From Bacteroidetes bacterium HGW-Bacteroidetes-16 (lineage in GTDB: Bacteria > Bacteroidota > Bacteroidia > Bacteroidales > F082), in the NCBI GenBank assembly GCA_002840975.1, contig PHDN01000008.1, positions 89,486-153,485 of the forward strand: DNA of 64,000 nt, given 5' to 3'. Both the position numbers and the translations under genes were made by a program. The notes under the pieces are model-generated. The model was not told the origin of the DNA. It worked only from the letters and a program-made list of their open reading frames with translations, and searched no databases. Shown here in pieces: positions 54,936 to 63,976 of the stretch. How positions within the stretch are numbered: the first letter of the stretch is position 1; each line of letters begins with the position of its first letter.

Positions 54936-55697
54936 ATGGTGATCAAAAATTTTATCATAGCCCACAGAGGCGAATCGTTTGATGCACCTGAAAATACGCT
55001 GGCATCCATTCAACTTGCCTGGCAACGAAAGGTGATAGCCGTTGAAATAGATATTCAGCTGACGATCGATAATCAAATCGTTGTAATTCATGATCCGGAT
55101 ACATTCAGAATCTCCGGGAAGAAATTAATAATACAAAAGACAACCCTGTCGGAGCTAAAACAACTGGATGTGGGTTCGTATAAACATTCAAAGTGGACAG
55201 GTGAACGCATTCCCACATTGAGAGAGGTTCTTTCTACAGTACCGAAAGATGGAAGAATAATCATCGAAATAAAAAGCAATAGTCGTATTCTGGATAAGTT
55301 AAAAGAAGAGATATCACAATCGGCATTGGAATCTGCACAAATCGAACTCATTGCCTTTGATATACAAACCCTGAAAAAGGCCAAACAACTCATGCCTGAA
55401 TACAAAATGCTTTGGTTGCTCAATCTGGATTATTCCCGGCCGTGGTGGATGTTGTGGAATAATAAAAAGTACATCATCAGAAAAATTAAAAGTTTGCATC
55501 TGGATGGTGTGGACGTTTGGGCAGGTCAGGTGCTGAATTGCGATTTTATATCTGCCTTTAAGGATGCAGGATTGCTCATCTATGCCTGGACGGTGAACGA
55601 CCCTGAAAAAGCGGGATGGCTGTTGCAAAACGGAGTCGATGGCATTACCACCGACAAAGCCGGCTGGTTGACAGAAGAACTAACGAAAAAGCAATAA
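54936..55697 (+). CDS. Glycerophosphodiester phosphodiesterase
   Basis: 253-residue GDPD-family TIM barrel. The catalytic residues are in IAHRGESFDAPENT, with Glu in VEIDIQLT and His in VIHDPDTFRISG. No signal peptide, so it is cytoplasmic. It should release sn-glycerol-3-phosphate from deacylated phospholipids (the glycerophospho-alcohols). It is first of three genes ending with the G3P dehydrogenase, so the product is used at once. Confidence 0.92.
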   Translation: MVIKNFIIAHRGESFDAPENTLASIQLAWQRKVIAVEIDIQLTIDNQIVVIHDPDTFRISGKKLIIQKTTLSELKQLDVGSYKHSKWTGERIPTLREVLSTVPKDGRIIIEIKSNSRILDKLKEEISQSALESAQIELIAFDIQTLKKAKQLMPEYKMLWLLNLDYSRPWWMLWNNKKYIIRKIKSLHLDGVDVWAGQVLNCDFISAFKDAGLLIYAWTVNDPEKAGWLLQNGVDGITTDKAGWLTEELTKKQ

Positions 55698-55707
55698 AAG
55701 ACAAACC

Positions 55708-56721
55708 ATGGCAAATGTGATTATTGGAATTCATGGATTGGGCAATAAGCCACCCAAAAAAGTGCTGGAGCATTGGTGGAAGCTGGCCATGATCGAAGGG
55801 CTGAAAACCAATCGCTATCCCGCAGTTCTACCCAAATTTGAATTGGTTTATTGGGCGGATGTGCTTCATGAAAAACCCCTTAATGTGTATGAGAAGGACG
55901 ATGATAATCCACTTTTTCTGGAAGAAAAATATGTGGCAGCTTCCGGTAATTTTCCGGTGGAAAATCATAATACCCGTCAAAAGGTGGTGGATTATCTTTC
56001 TCAACAAATGAATCGCATTTTTCTGAACAAGGATTATAGCCTTAACTACAGCTTTATCACAGATGTGGTGGTCAGGAAGTTCTTTTATGAGTTAGAGGTT
56101 TATTATACTGAAGATTGTACACCGGAAAATGAATATCTGTGCAAGGCCAAAGATCAGATTAAAGGTAGGTTAATACGGGTATTGGAAAAATATAAAAAGG
56201 ATCAGATCATGCTCGTCAGCCATTCCATGGGGTCGATTGTCGCCTTTGATGTACTGAGCTTTCACAACTCTCATATTCCGGTACACACCTTTGTTACCAT
56301 GGGTTCACCACTCGGACTTCCTGTGGTGATGAGTAAAATAGCCGCCGAACAAAAGCGGGCCTCACCCAGCGTTAACCGCATGGTAACGCCCGAAGCCGTA
56401 AGTAAACACTGGTATAATTTTTCGGATATCCTCGATAAAATCACCCTCAACTACAAGCTGGACGATGACTTCGAGAGCAACCGTTTTGGAGTTAAGGCAG
56501 TTGATAATCTTGTAATTAACAATTACGAAATCAACGGTAAACGAAATCCACACAAAGTTTTCGGATATTTGAGGACGCCGGAATTTTCAAAGGTACTTGA
56601 TGAGTTTATTCAATCAGAGAGCCTTACTTTTAAACAAAAAGTGGTTTTTGAATTTAACCAGTTAGGGCAGGTGGTAAAAGAACTATTTTCAAAGTTAAAG
56701 AAGCTATATGGAACGAAATAA
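55708..56721 (+). CDS. Alpha/beta-hydrolase, lipase-like
   Basis: 337 residues. IIGIHGLGNKPPKK at the N-terminus matches the oxyanion/HG region and LVSHSMGSIVAFDVL near 170 is the nucleophile elbow (Ser in GxSxG-like SHSMG). The Asp/His partners are not certain. No signal peptide. It lies 10 bp after GDPD and overlaps glpD by 14 bases, so it probably acts in the same lipid or glycerophosphate pathway, for example as a lysophospholipase. The substrate is inferred from context only. Confidence 0.75.
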   Translation: MANVIIGIHGLGNKPPKKVLEHWWKLAMIEGLKTNRYPAVLPKFELVYWADVLHEKPLNVYEKDDDNPLFLEEKYVAASGNFPVENHNTRQKVVDYLSQQMNRIFLNKDYSLNYSFITDVVVRKFFYELEVYYTEDCTPENEYLCKAKDQIKGRLIRVLEKYKKDQIMLVSHSMGSIVAFDVLSFHNSHIPVHTFVTMGSPLGLPVVMSKIAAEQKRASPSVNRMVTPEAVSKHWYNFSDILDKITLNYKLDDDFESNRFGVKAVDNLVINNYEINGKRNPHKVFGYLRTPEFSKVLDEFIQSESLTFKQKVVFEFNQLGQVVKELFSKLKKLYGTK

Positions 56722-58270
56722 TATGATTTCTGAGATTGAGGTTTCGGAACAGCAATGGGACATTGCCATCATCGGAGGTGGAGCCACTGGCGTGGGAGCC
56801 GCTTTAGAAACCGCTTCCCGCGGATATAAAGTCGTTTTGGTGGAGCAATCGGACTTTGGCAAAGCCACTTCGGGCCGCAGCACCAAACTGGCCCATGGAG
56901 GTGTGCGTTATCTGCAACAGGGGAATGTTCCGTTGGTGATGGAAGCGTTAAGGGAAAGAGGTGTGATGCGCCGGAATGCCCCCCATCTGGTGCACGATCT
57001 ACCTTTTGTGGTGCCTGTTTACGATTGGTGGGAAGGGCCATTTTATGGCATTGGACTGAAATTATATGATATGCTTGCAGGAAAGGAAGGATTTGGCCCC
57101 TCAAAAAATCTGAACAAAGAGGAAACCCTCAGATTTCTGCCCACCATCGAAACCGAGGGACTTAGAGGTGGAGTTATTTACCACGATGGACAATTCGACG
57201 ATTCCCGGTTACTCATTAATCTGGTGCAAACGGCCGTTGAACAAGGCGCAACCATGCTCAATTATGTGAAGGCGGTTTCATTAATTAAAGAAAATGACCG
57301 AACCACCGGAGTTGAAGTACAGGATTTGGAATCGGGCAGGCATTATCTGTTGAAAAGCAAGGTCGTTATCAATGCCACAGGGGTTTTTGCAGATGTGGTT
57401 CGTAAAATGGACGACCCGAAATCAAAAGACATGATGACCAGCAGTCAGGGTGTGCATTTGGTTCTGGATTATTCATTTCTTCCCGGTAGTACCGGCATCA
57501 TGGTACCGCATACCGACGATGGAAGGGTGTTGTTCGCGGTTCCTTGGTATAACCGAACGCTGGTTGGCACCACCGATACATTCGTGAAGGAATATCCTTT
57601 GGAGCCCGTTGCGCTCGAAAGCGAAATTGATTTCTTATTAACCCATGCCGCCCGTTACCTGTCCAAAGATCCAAAAAGAAGTGATGTAAAAAGCGTTTTT
57701 GCAGGTCTGCGACCTCTGGTATTGGATATTAAAAAGGAGGAAGATACATCCTCCATTTCGCGCGATCACTCCATAACCACTTCAATGAGCGGATTGATAT
57801 CGATTGCAGGTGGAAAATGGACCACCTACCGGAAAATGGCCGAAGATGTCATCGGCCAGGCCATTGACAAGGCCGGATTGCCTAAAAGTGATTCTGTAAC
57901 TGAAAACCTGCAAATTCATGGTTGTCACCACCATTCACAAATTTTTGGGTCACTCGGCAGGTATGGTTCCGATGCGCGACAAATAAAAAATTTACTGGCT
58001 GAAGAGTCCTTTTATAGGCAGCGTCTGCACCCTGAACACGAAATTGTGGTGGGAGAAATTATCTGGGCTGTGCGGCATGAAATGGCCCGAACGGTGGAGG
58101 ACTTTCTGTCGCGGCGGACAAGGCTTTTGATTCTGGATGCGCGGGCCAGCATAGAAGTGGCTCCGGTGGTTGCCAAATTGATGGCGAAAGAACTAAACCA
58201 AAACCGGAAATGGGTAAAAGACCAGATTCAGGCATTTACAGTACTGGCAAAAAACTATGTGCCAGGCTAA
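56708..58270 (+). CDS. glpD: FAD-dependent glycerol-3-phosphate dehydrogenase
   Basis: 520 residues. The FAD-binding motif IIGGGATGVGAALETASRG is near the N-terminus, followed by GRSTKLAHGGVRYLQQGN, then ISIAGGKWTTYRKMAEDV and a C-terminal cap domain. Membrane-associated enzyme converting G3P to dihydroxyacetone phosphate with electrons to quinone. It starts inside the hydrolase gene (an ATG at 56723 just after that stop is an alternative). Its last 285 bases are repeated at 63502-63785. Confidence 0.95.
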   Translation: MERNNMISEIEVSEQQWDIAIIGGGATGVGAALETASRGYKVVLVEQSDFGKATSGRSTKLAHGGVRYLQQGNVPLVMEALRERGVMRRNAPHLVHDLPFVVPVYDWWEGPFYGIGLKLYDMLAGKEGFGPSKNLNKEETLRFLPTIETEGLRGGVIYHDGQFDDSRLLINLVQTAVEQGATMLNYVKAVSLIKENDRTTGVEVQDLESGRHYLLKSKVVINATGVFADVVRKMDDPKSKDMMTSSQGVHLVLDYSFLPGSTGIMVPHTDDGRVLFAVPWYNRTLVGTTDTFVKEYPLEPVALESEIDFLLTHAARYLSKDPKRSDVKSVFAGLRPLVLDIKKEEDTSSISRDHSITTSMSGLISIAGGKWTTYRKMAEDVIGQAIDKAGLPKSDSVTENLQIHGCHHHSQIFGSLGRYGSDARQIKNLLAEESFYRQRLHPEHEIVVGEIIWAVRHEMARTVEDFLSRRTRLLILDARASIEVAPVVAKLMAKELNQNRKWVKDQIQAFTVLAKNYVPG

Positions 58271-58430
58271 TCACTCCTCCATGCCGGCAGTTTCACCCAC
58301 CGATTTATTTGCCGGTTTACATATCGTGGGTAGGTAAATCTGCCGTGGGTATGGAGGTAATTCAATGTTAAAAAAGGCTTAAAGATTGAATATCGAATAT
58401 CGATTAACGAATGATGAAGTTTGACCCCGA
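57986..58430 (+). repeat. Direct repeat copy A: glpD 3' end plus downstream flank
   Basis: The last 285 bases of glpD and about 160 bases beyond recur in the same orientation at 63502-63925, offset about 5.5 kb. Stretches such as the 70 bases around 58096-58165 are identical, others differ by 10-20 percent. This copy includes the intact gene end. Confidence 0.85.
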
Positions 58431-58478
58431 AAGTTTTCGGGGTCGACATTCGTAAATCGTTAATCGGTGTTCGGCGTT
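58383..58478. repeat. Long palindromic repeat, copy 1
   Basis: Begins GATTGAATATCGAATATCG and ends GGCGTTC. CGATTAACG and a later CGTTAATCG pair. The inner arms are GACCCCGAAA and TTCGGGGTC, different from copies 2 and 3 but still complementary. Confidence 0.7.
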
Positions 58479-58627
58479 CAAAAGGACTTAAAATTGAATG
58501 TCGAACTGCCTCCATGCCTCCATAACTTCGGCAGATAAAACGGTAGTCAAGTTAAGGAATGATGACATTTGAAGTTATGATTTGCAAAATAATTTAAATT
58601 AGTAGATTAATTTTAAGATATTGAATT

Positions 58628-58987
58628 ATGGAAAAATATGATTTGGAAGAAAGGCTAATTGATTTCTCTGTATTGATTATTGATATTGTGAGTGAAATGC
58701 CAAATACCAAAGCCGGAAATACAATGTCAGGACAAGTAGTACGATCCGGTACATCTGTAGCATTGAACTATGGTGAAGCACAAAGCGCAGAATCTACAAA
58801 TGATTTCATTCATAAAATGAAAGTCGTTTTAAAGGAACTTCGAGAAACGTTTGTTGCTTTTAAAATAATTCACCGTGCTAAATTGTACCTGAATGAAGAT
58901 AAAGTAATTAAGGCAAAAAACGAAAATAATGAATTGATTTCTATTTTCGTAAAGAGTGTTGAAACTGCTCGTAAAAATAAAAAATGA
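58628..58987 (+). CDS. Four-helix-bundle protein (23S rRNA intervening-sequence protein family)
   Basis: 119 residues of the S23/IVP family: LEERLIDFSVLIIDIVSEMP, then SGQVVRSGTSVALNYGEAQ with the conserved RS/ALNYGEA core, and FIHKMKVVLKELRET. All alpha, forms pentamers in known structures. It also resembles accessory proteins of diversity-generating retroelements, but no reverse transcriptase or variable repeat is seen. It lies between two copies of the palindromic repeat, as if carried by them. Confidence 0.85.
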   Translation: MEKYDLEERLIDFSVLIIDIVSEMPNTKAGNTMSGQVVRSGTSVALNYGEAQSAESTNDFIHKMKVVLKELRETFVAFKIIHRAKLYLNEDKVIKAKNENNELISIFVKSVETARKNKK

Positions 58988-59077
58988 TTTTAGTTGGAAA
59001 AAACCACTTCGACATTCTTAAATCGTTAATCAGCGGATTGACAGCCGTAGGCAGTTCGGCGTTCTAAACGGCTTAGA

Positions 59078-59168
59078 GATTGAATATCGAATATCGATTA
59101 ACGAATAATGAAGTTTGAAGTAGGAATCACTTCAAACTTCGGCGTTCGTTAATCGGCGTTCGGCGTTC
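59078..59168. repeat. Long palindromic repeat, copy 2
   Basis: Nearly identical to copy 3 at 63886-63976. GAAGTTTGAAGT and ACTTCAAACTTC form a perfect inner 12-bp stem; CGATTAACG and CGTTAATCG form the outer stem. Partial pieces of the same sequence occur around 59000-59060 and 59215-59240. Confidence 0.75.
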
Positions 59169-59901
59169 AAAAAGGCTTAAAAAATTAGAACTGCCTCCGG
59201 CAGTCAAGCTACAAATATCGATTAACGAATGAAGTTCAAAGTAGGTTCAATCTCCATCGCCTCCCATCCTACCAAAAATAAATTACCAAAAGATTGACTC
59301 TAAAAATCAAATCAATAAAATTAATTCCTGGATTTACCCCACCAAACACCCGATGATCTATTTACAATGAAACAAAGAGTTGATCCAACTAATTATAAAC
59401 GGTTTAAAATGGGCAGGTTATTAAATATAAAGAGAGTAAAAAACATTAATACTAATTGGATAAATTCCTGAGTTGGGTTAATACGCTCGTCGTGCTGCAA
59501 AGTAAAGTCCAGAACCTAATTACAGATGGACCTCCGACGCGCAAGCAAGAGTTTTGTAGCCCTACCCCGCAACCTTCCCGTCTCTGCAAAACACATGCTT
59601 ATTTGTCCGCCAGAACTCAGCTATCGCGACTACTTTATCATACCATGACAAATCCTAACCGGTTATCGGAACTTTGCCACCTTGTTACTTGAAATCCATA
59701 AGCTGCAAATGAGCCTCAAATTTACAGTACTGTTTGGTTTAAAAAAATGTGTGAATGATGTAACATTTTCGAATAATAATGTAATGTATCATTAATAAAA
59801 AGATTGTTATTTTAACCAATTTGATTTATTTAATAATTAAATGAATAACATCATTACTGTTTAATAATAACCCTGTGCAAACAATGATTATATAACAATT
59901 A
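59169..59901. other. Noncoding stretch upstream of the kai operon
   Basis: It begins with partial palindromic-repeat pieces, then has a richer-GC block (about 59480-59700) with no believable gene, and ends in about 170 bases of very AT-rich sequence before kaiC. No TAnnTTTG box with proper spacing was found for kaiC. Short frames at 59367-59471 (34 codons) and 59456-59692 lack support. Confidence 0.5.
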
Positions 59902-61629
59902 ATGAAAAAGACAGAACTCAAAACTTTCAATAATGATCTTCCTAAGACTCCTACAGGAATTCAGGGGTTTGATGAAATAACTGCTGGTGGATTACCTAAA
60001 GGCAGGCCAACATTAATCTGTGGTGGAGCGGGCTGCGGAAAAACGCTATTTGGAATAGAATTTCTTGTACGTGGCGCAACTCAGTTTAACGAACCGGGTG
60101 TATTTATGTCATTCGAAGAAACCAATGAAGAATTGACAATAAATGTCGCTTCACTTGGATTTGATTTGAATGATCTGGTAAAAAATAAAAAAATTGCTCT
60201 TGACCATGTTCATATTGAGCGCAGTGAAATTGAAGAAACTGGTGAATACGATTTAGAAGCATTGTTTATTCGCCTTGGTTATGCAATTGATTCATTAGGA
60301 GCAAAACGTGTTGTATTAGACACCATAGAATCGCTTTTTGCCGGATTGCCAAACCAACTGATCTTACGCGCCGAACTGCGACGATTATTTCGCTGGCTAA
60401 AAGATAAAGGTGTTACTGCAATTATAACGGGCGAACGTGGAGATGAAACATTAACCAGACAAGGCCTTGAGGAATATGTTTCAGACTGTGTTATAATGCT
60501 CGACCATCGTGTAACCGAACAGACTTCGACTCGCCGCTTAAGAGTTGTAAAGTATCGTGGTTCAACTCACGGCACCAATGAGTATCCATTTCTGATTGAT
60601 GAAACTGGATTTTCAGTATTACCAGTTACATCTTTAGGATTGGAACATATCGTATCAAATGAAAGAATCTCAAGTGGAATAAAAGCACTTGATGAAATGC
60701 TTGAAGGAAAAGGTTATTACCGGGGTAGTACTGTACTTGTTTCTGGTACCGCCGGAATAGGAAAAACCAGTATAGCGGCTCACTTTGCTGAAGCTGCCTG
60801 TAAAAGGGGAGAACGTGTACTTTATTTCTGCTTCGAAGAGTCTCCAAACCAGTTAATGCGTAATATGCTTTCTATCGGCATAAAATTAGAACCATGGGTC
60901 AGGAAAGGACTGTTGAGATTCCAGGCAATCCGTCCTACGCTATATGGTTTGGAGATGCATCTTGCTGTAACCCACAAATTTGTTAATGAATTCAAGCCTG
61001 ACATTGTAATCCTGGATCCGATAAATACTTTCGTTACTGGTGATAAGGAGTTCGAGGTAAAAACTTTATTAATGCGCATTGTCGATTTTCTTAAGGTAAA
61101 CCAAATTACAGCATTGTTTACCAGTCTCACTTCATCTGAATGCAGAATGGAGAGTTCTGATGTTGGAATATCATCCCTGATAGATACCTGGTTATTGCTG
61201 CGTGATATAGAGCTAAACGGCGAACGAAACAGGGGTATGTATGTTCTGAAATCGCGCGGGATGGCCAATTCTAACCAGATTCGTGAATTTGTATTAACTA
61301 ACCACGGTGTGGAATTACGTGACGTTTATATTGGTGCAAGCGGAGTTTTAACCGGCTCAGCCAGAATAGCACAGGAAGCCCTGGAAAATTCAAAAGTATT
61401 CAAACGTAAGCATGAAATAGAATCTAAAAAACGTGAAATAGCAAGAAAAAGAGGAGATATGGAATCAAAGATTGCAACTATGCGTGCTGATTTCGCATCG
61501 GAAGAGTCTGAAGCAATTAAAATCTTGGAAATAGAACAAGAAATGATTAAACGACTCGAACAGGATAAAATGGAAATGGCAAAAAGCAGAAAAGCTAAAA
61601 CTGGAAATATTGCCACAAAGAACGTGTAA
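59902..61629 (+). CDS. kaiC: KaiC-like double-RecA ATPase
   Basis: 575 residues with two KaiC domains. CI has Walker A GGAGCGKT at 41-48 and catalytic Glu72-Glu73. CII has GTAGIGKT at 282-289 and Glu312-Glu313. The place of the clock phosphosites (Ser431/Thr432 of Synechococcus) reads [10 protein letters not shown], with Ser424 and Ser425, so both acceptors would be serine. From about 490 the cyanobacterial tail is replaced by 80 residues of charged coiled coil ([14 protein letters not shown]). KaiA is absent. Probably an ATPase/kinase timer or stress-signalling scaffold. First gene of a four-gene operon with two kaiB genes. Confidence 0.93.
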   Translation: MKKTELKTFNNDLPKTPTGIQGFDEITAGGLPKGRPTLICGGAGCGKTLFGIEFLVRGATQFNEPGVFMSFEETNEELTINVASLGFDLNDLVKNKKIALDHVHIERSEIEETGEYDLEALFIRLGYAIDSLGAKRVVLDTIESLFAGLPNQLILRAELRRLFRWLKDKGVTAIITGERGDETLTRQGLEEYVSDCVIMLDHRVTEQTSTRRLRVVKYRGSTHGTNEYPFLIDETGFSVLPVTSLGLEHIVSNERISSGIKALDEMLEGKGYYRGSTVLVSGTAGIGKTSIAAHFAEAACKRGERVLYFCFEESPNQLMRNMLSIGIKLEPWVRKGLLRFQAIRPTLYGLEMHLAVTHKFVNEFKPDIVILDPINTFVTGDKEFEVKTLLMRIVDFLKVNQITALFTSLTSSECRMESSDVGISSLIDTWLLLRDIELNGERNRGMYVLKSRGMANSNQIREFVLTNHGVELRDVYIGASGVLTGSARIAQEALENSKVFKRKHEIESKKREIARKRGDMESKIATMRADFASEESEAIKILEIEQEMIKRLEQDKMEMAKSRKAKTGNIATKNV

Positions 61630-61652
61630 AAATAATTAAACATATAAGACAA

Positions 61653-61982
61653 ATGGATGTGAATTCAGACAAAAGAACTAAAGAAAAACCTAAAGGTGAT
61701 CCAAATGACAAGTGGATCCTTCGTTTATATATTGCAGGTCAAACGCCAAAAGCCATAACCGCATGTGCAAATCTGACAAAAATATGTGAAGAACAATTGA
61801 AGGGTAAATACTCGATTGAAGTAATTGACCTTTTGAAAAATCCACAATTGGGAGCCGCTGATCAGATTTTCGCTCTGCCAACATTGGTAAGAAAATTACC
61901 GGTACCTGTTCGTAAGATAATCGGTGACCTCTCAAATACAGAACGTGTTCTTATTGGATTGGACTTACTACCTGTAAGCTGA
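61653..61982 (+). CDS. kaiB: KaiB-like protein, first copy
   Basis: 109 residues, thioredoxin-like KaiB fold: [52 protein letters not shown] and [19 protein letters not shown]. The N-terminus has about 20 extra charged residues. KaiB binds the CI ring of KaiC after a fold switch. It lies 23 bp after kaiC. About half identical by eye to the next gene, so it is an old duplicate. Confidence 0.92.
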   Translation: MDVNSDKRTKEKPKGDPNDKWILRLYIAGQTPKAITACANLTKICEEQLKGKYSIEVIDLLKNPQLGAADQIFALPTLVRKLPVPVRKIIGDLSNTERVLIGLDLLPVS

Positions 61983-62012
61983 TTTGTAAATTAAGTATTT
62001 AAGCATGTAGCC

Positions 62013-62378
62013 ATGAAAGAGAAAAAAACAAAAGTAAAAAGTTCACTCGATGATCTTGACTTGACAGTTTCTAATCAGGGCAAGGAACAATATATATTGC
62101 GTTTATACATAACCGGTTCAACGATTCGATCGGCGTTAGCCCTGACAAACCTAAAAAAGATTTGCAAAGAATACCTTGAAGGGCGATATGAGCTTGAAGT
62201 GATAGACCTGTATCAACACCCAAGTTTAGCAAAAGGTGAGCAGATCATTGCAGCGCCAACTCTGATTAAGAAATTGCCGCTTCCTTTCCGGCGTATTATT
62301 GGTGATATGTCAGACAAGGAAAAAGTGCTTTTAGGATTGGACCTGAAAGAGGTGAAGGAAAAGATTGATTTCCAGTAA
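62013..62378 (+). CDS. KaiB-like protein, second copy
   Basis: 121 residues with the same KaiB core (YILRLYITGSTIRSALALTNL, ELEVIDLYQHPSLAKGEQIIAAPTLIKKLP, RRIIGDMSDKEKVLLGLDL), a 30-residue charged N-terminus and a short C-terminal tail. Lies 30 bp after the first kaiB. Two distinct KaiB proteins beside one KaiC suggest either different KaiC domains or states as partners, or mixed complexes. Confidence 0.9.
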   Translation: MKEKKTKVKSSLDDLDLTVSNQGKEQYILRLYITGSTIRSALALTNLKKICKEYLEGRYELEVIDLYQHPSLAKGEQIIAAPTLIKKLPLPFRRIIGDMSDKEKVLLGLDLKEVKEKIDFQ

Positions 62379-62408
62379 TCTTTATACATTCTATTTTATG
62401 TTAAAAAT

Positions 62409-63116
62409 ATGATTAGAACAAAAGAACAACTCATAATTGAAAATGATGAATTACGCGCCCGAATGGCTGAAATTGAGGATGCGCTAGCAGCTATCCGAAA
62501 CGGAGAAGTGGATGCAATCATGGTTTCAGGCAGTCAGGGAGAACAGGTTTATTCTGTCAGTTCTGCCGAAACGCCCTATCGTACTTTTATAGAGGAGATG
62601 AGCGAAGGAGCAGTTACTCTTACAAAAGAGGGTACAATTCTTTATTGTAATCCGAGATTTGCTGCTATTGTACAGTCACCATACGAAAAGGTTATTGGTT
62701 CATCCCTTCAACGCTTCATCTCGCCTGACGATAATTCAAAATTAGATAACTTTCTTTCTCAACTGACCCATGACAAGCATGATGTTATCGTTGTATCCCT
62801 GACCAACACATTATATCTCAGACTTTCGATTCACCTATTACCACCGTATCTGCAAGGTGATAATTATATAATCATAGCAACCGATATTTCTGACCTGAAG
62901 AAAAAAGAAAATGAACTTACCGAAATAATCAGAAAGTTGGTAATCCACATAAAAGCATTACGGGCATTGCGCATCGATAACATTTGTGATACGTTGGATA
63001 CTGTAGGAAGAAAAAATAAATTAGAATTTGCAAATGATAAACTAAACAAAGAGATACTGAAGCTTAATCGGTTAGTAGAAAAATTAAAGCAGAGGCAAAA
63101 AAAGGCAACTATTTGA
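62409..63116 (+). CDS. PAS-domain protein of the kai operon, without kinase domain
   Basis: 235 residues. A coiled-coil start (IENDELRARMAEIEDALAAI) and the segment IRNGEVDAIMVSGSQGEQV are typical of PAS histidine kinases linked to KaiBC genes. A PAS domain follows at about 60-165 (GAVTLTKEGTILYCNPRFAAI), then a coiled coil (about 165-235). There is no H box or ATPase domain, so it cannot be a kinase itself. It may have been cut when the right end of the island formed, or be a natural short adaptor. It lies 30 bp after the second kaiB. Confidence 0.85.
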   Translation: MIRTKEQLIIENDELRARMAEIEDALAAIRNGEVDAIMVSGSQGEQVYSVSSAETPYRTFIEEMSEGAVTLTKEGTILYCNPRFAAIVQSPYEKVIGSSLQRFISPDDNSKLDNFLSQLTHDKHDVIVVSLTNTLYLRLSIHLLPPYLQGDNYIIIATDISDLKKKENELTEIIRKLVIHIKALRALRIDNICDTLDTVGRKNKLEFANDKLNKEILKLNRLVEKLKQRQKKATI

Positions 63117-63501
63117 AATCATCTTTTTAAAATATTCCCATTACCGTCCATTAGTATTCTAAGACATAACCAATAAATAAATAGTCACATTATCCTGACC
63201 GTCGCTTCGCTATCAGGCACATTACGCAAACATGAGCATCTGAGTTTTGATATCAATATGCGGATTTGCAAAAAGAGCCTTCCAGCCTGTCCATACCGCT
63301 CGGCTTAACAGGCGGCTAAAGAACAAAACATTGTTACATCATGATATACTCAAATTTGCCCTGTAGCTAACACGCGGTCATAAAACATTGCGCGGATTGG
63401 GCTAAATTTGAACGAAATAACCCTTAATCAACGGCTTAGCGGGCTGATAAGTTTGTGTTTCAAGATGCGTAGCGTTTCATAGCGTCAACCATAAGCATTG
63501 C
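63117..63501. other. Noncoding junction sequence right of the kai operon
   Basis: 385 bases without a gene. The first 60 are AT-rich, then the base composition rises. Segments such as GCTAACACGCGG, GCGCGGATTGGGCTAA and GGCTTAGCGGGCTGATAAG look like a repeat family or cassette boundary, but I could not form a convincing attC structure. It does not contain the missing kinase sequence. Confidence 0.4.
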
Positions 63502-63785
63502 AAAAATTTACTGGCTGAAGAGGCCATTTATTGCCAGCGTTTGCACCCTGACCACGAAATTGTTGTGGCAGAAATTATCTGTTGTGTCCACATGAAATGG
63601 CCCGCACGGTGGAGGACTTTCTGTCGCGGCGGACAAGGCTTTTGATTCTGGATGCGCGGGCCAGCATAGAAGTGGCTCCTGTGGTTGCCAAAATGATGGC
63701 GAAAGAACTAAACCAAAATCGGAAATGGGTGAAAGTACAACCTTAGGCATTTTCGGAACTGGCAAAAAACTATGTGCCAGGTTAA
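63502..63785 (+). pseudogene. Truncated, decayed copy of the glpD 3' end
   Basis: Matches the last 95 codons of glpD at 57986-58270 but has a one-base deletion near 63576 and a TAG in place of a Gln codon near 63744. It keeps the same stop region (AACTATGTGCCAGG). No glpD 5' part is present. It is direct repeat copy B bordering the kai island. Confidence 0.88.
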
Positions 63786-63925
63786 TTTACTCCTGAATTC
63801 CGGCAGTTTCACCTGCCGATTTATTTGCCATAGGTAGGTAAACCTTCTGTAGGCATAGAAGTAATTCAATGTTATAAAGGCTTAAGATTGAATATCGAAT
63901 ATCGATTAACGAATGATGAAGTTTG
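63502..63925 (+). repeat. Direct repeat copy B: glpD 3' end plus downstream flank
   Basis: Same orientation as copy A at 57986-58430. It includes the pseudogene fragment and then the flank with CGGCAGTTTCACC and GATTTATTTGCC, up to the palindromic repeat. Confidence 0.85.
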
Positions 63926-63976
63926 AAGTAGGAATCACTTCAAACTTCGGCGTTCGTTAATCGGCGTTCGGCGTTC
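63886..63976. repeat. Long palindromic repeat, copy 3
   Basis: Almost identical to copy 2 at 59078-59168, including the GAAGTTTGAAGT/ACTTCAAACTTC inner stem. It directly follows direct repeat copy B, as copy 1 follows copy A. Confidence 0.75.

Noticed and set aside
58628..58987. Accessory protein of a diversity-generating retroelement
   Set aside because: The four-helix-bundle family includes such proteins, but no reverse transcriptase, template repeat or variable repeat lies in the window.
59456..59692. Frame of 78 codons upstream of kaiC
   Set aside because: Composition is rich in Ser, Thr, Pro and Leu like noncoding sequence, and it starts in the middle of an AT-rich leader without promoter.
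63300..63480. Possible integron attC site
   Set aside because: GCTTAAC and GCTAAC cores can be picked out, but no matching GTTRRRY partner with a proper imperfect hairpin was found.
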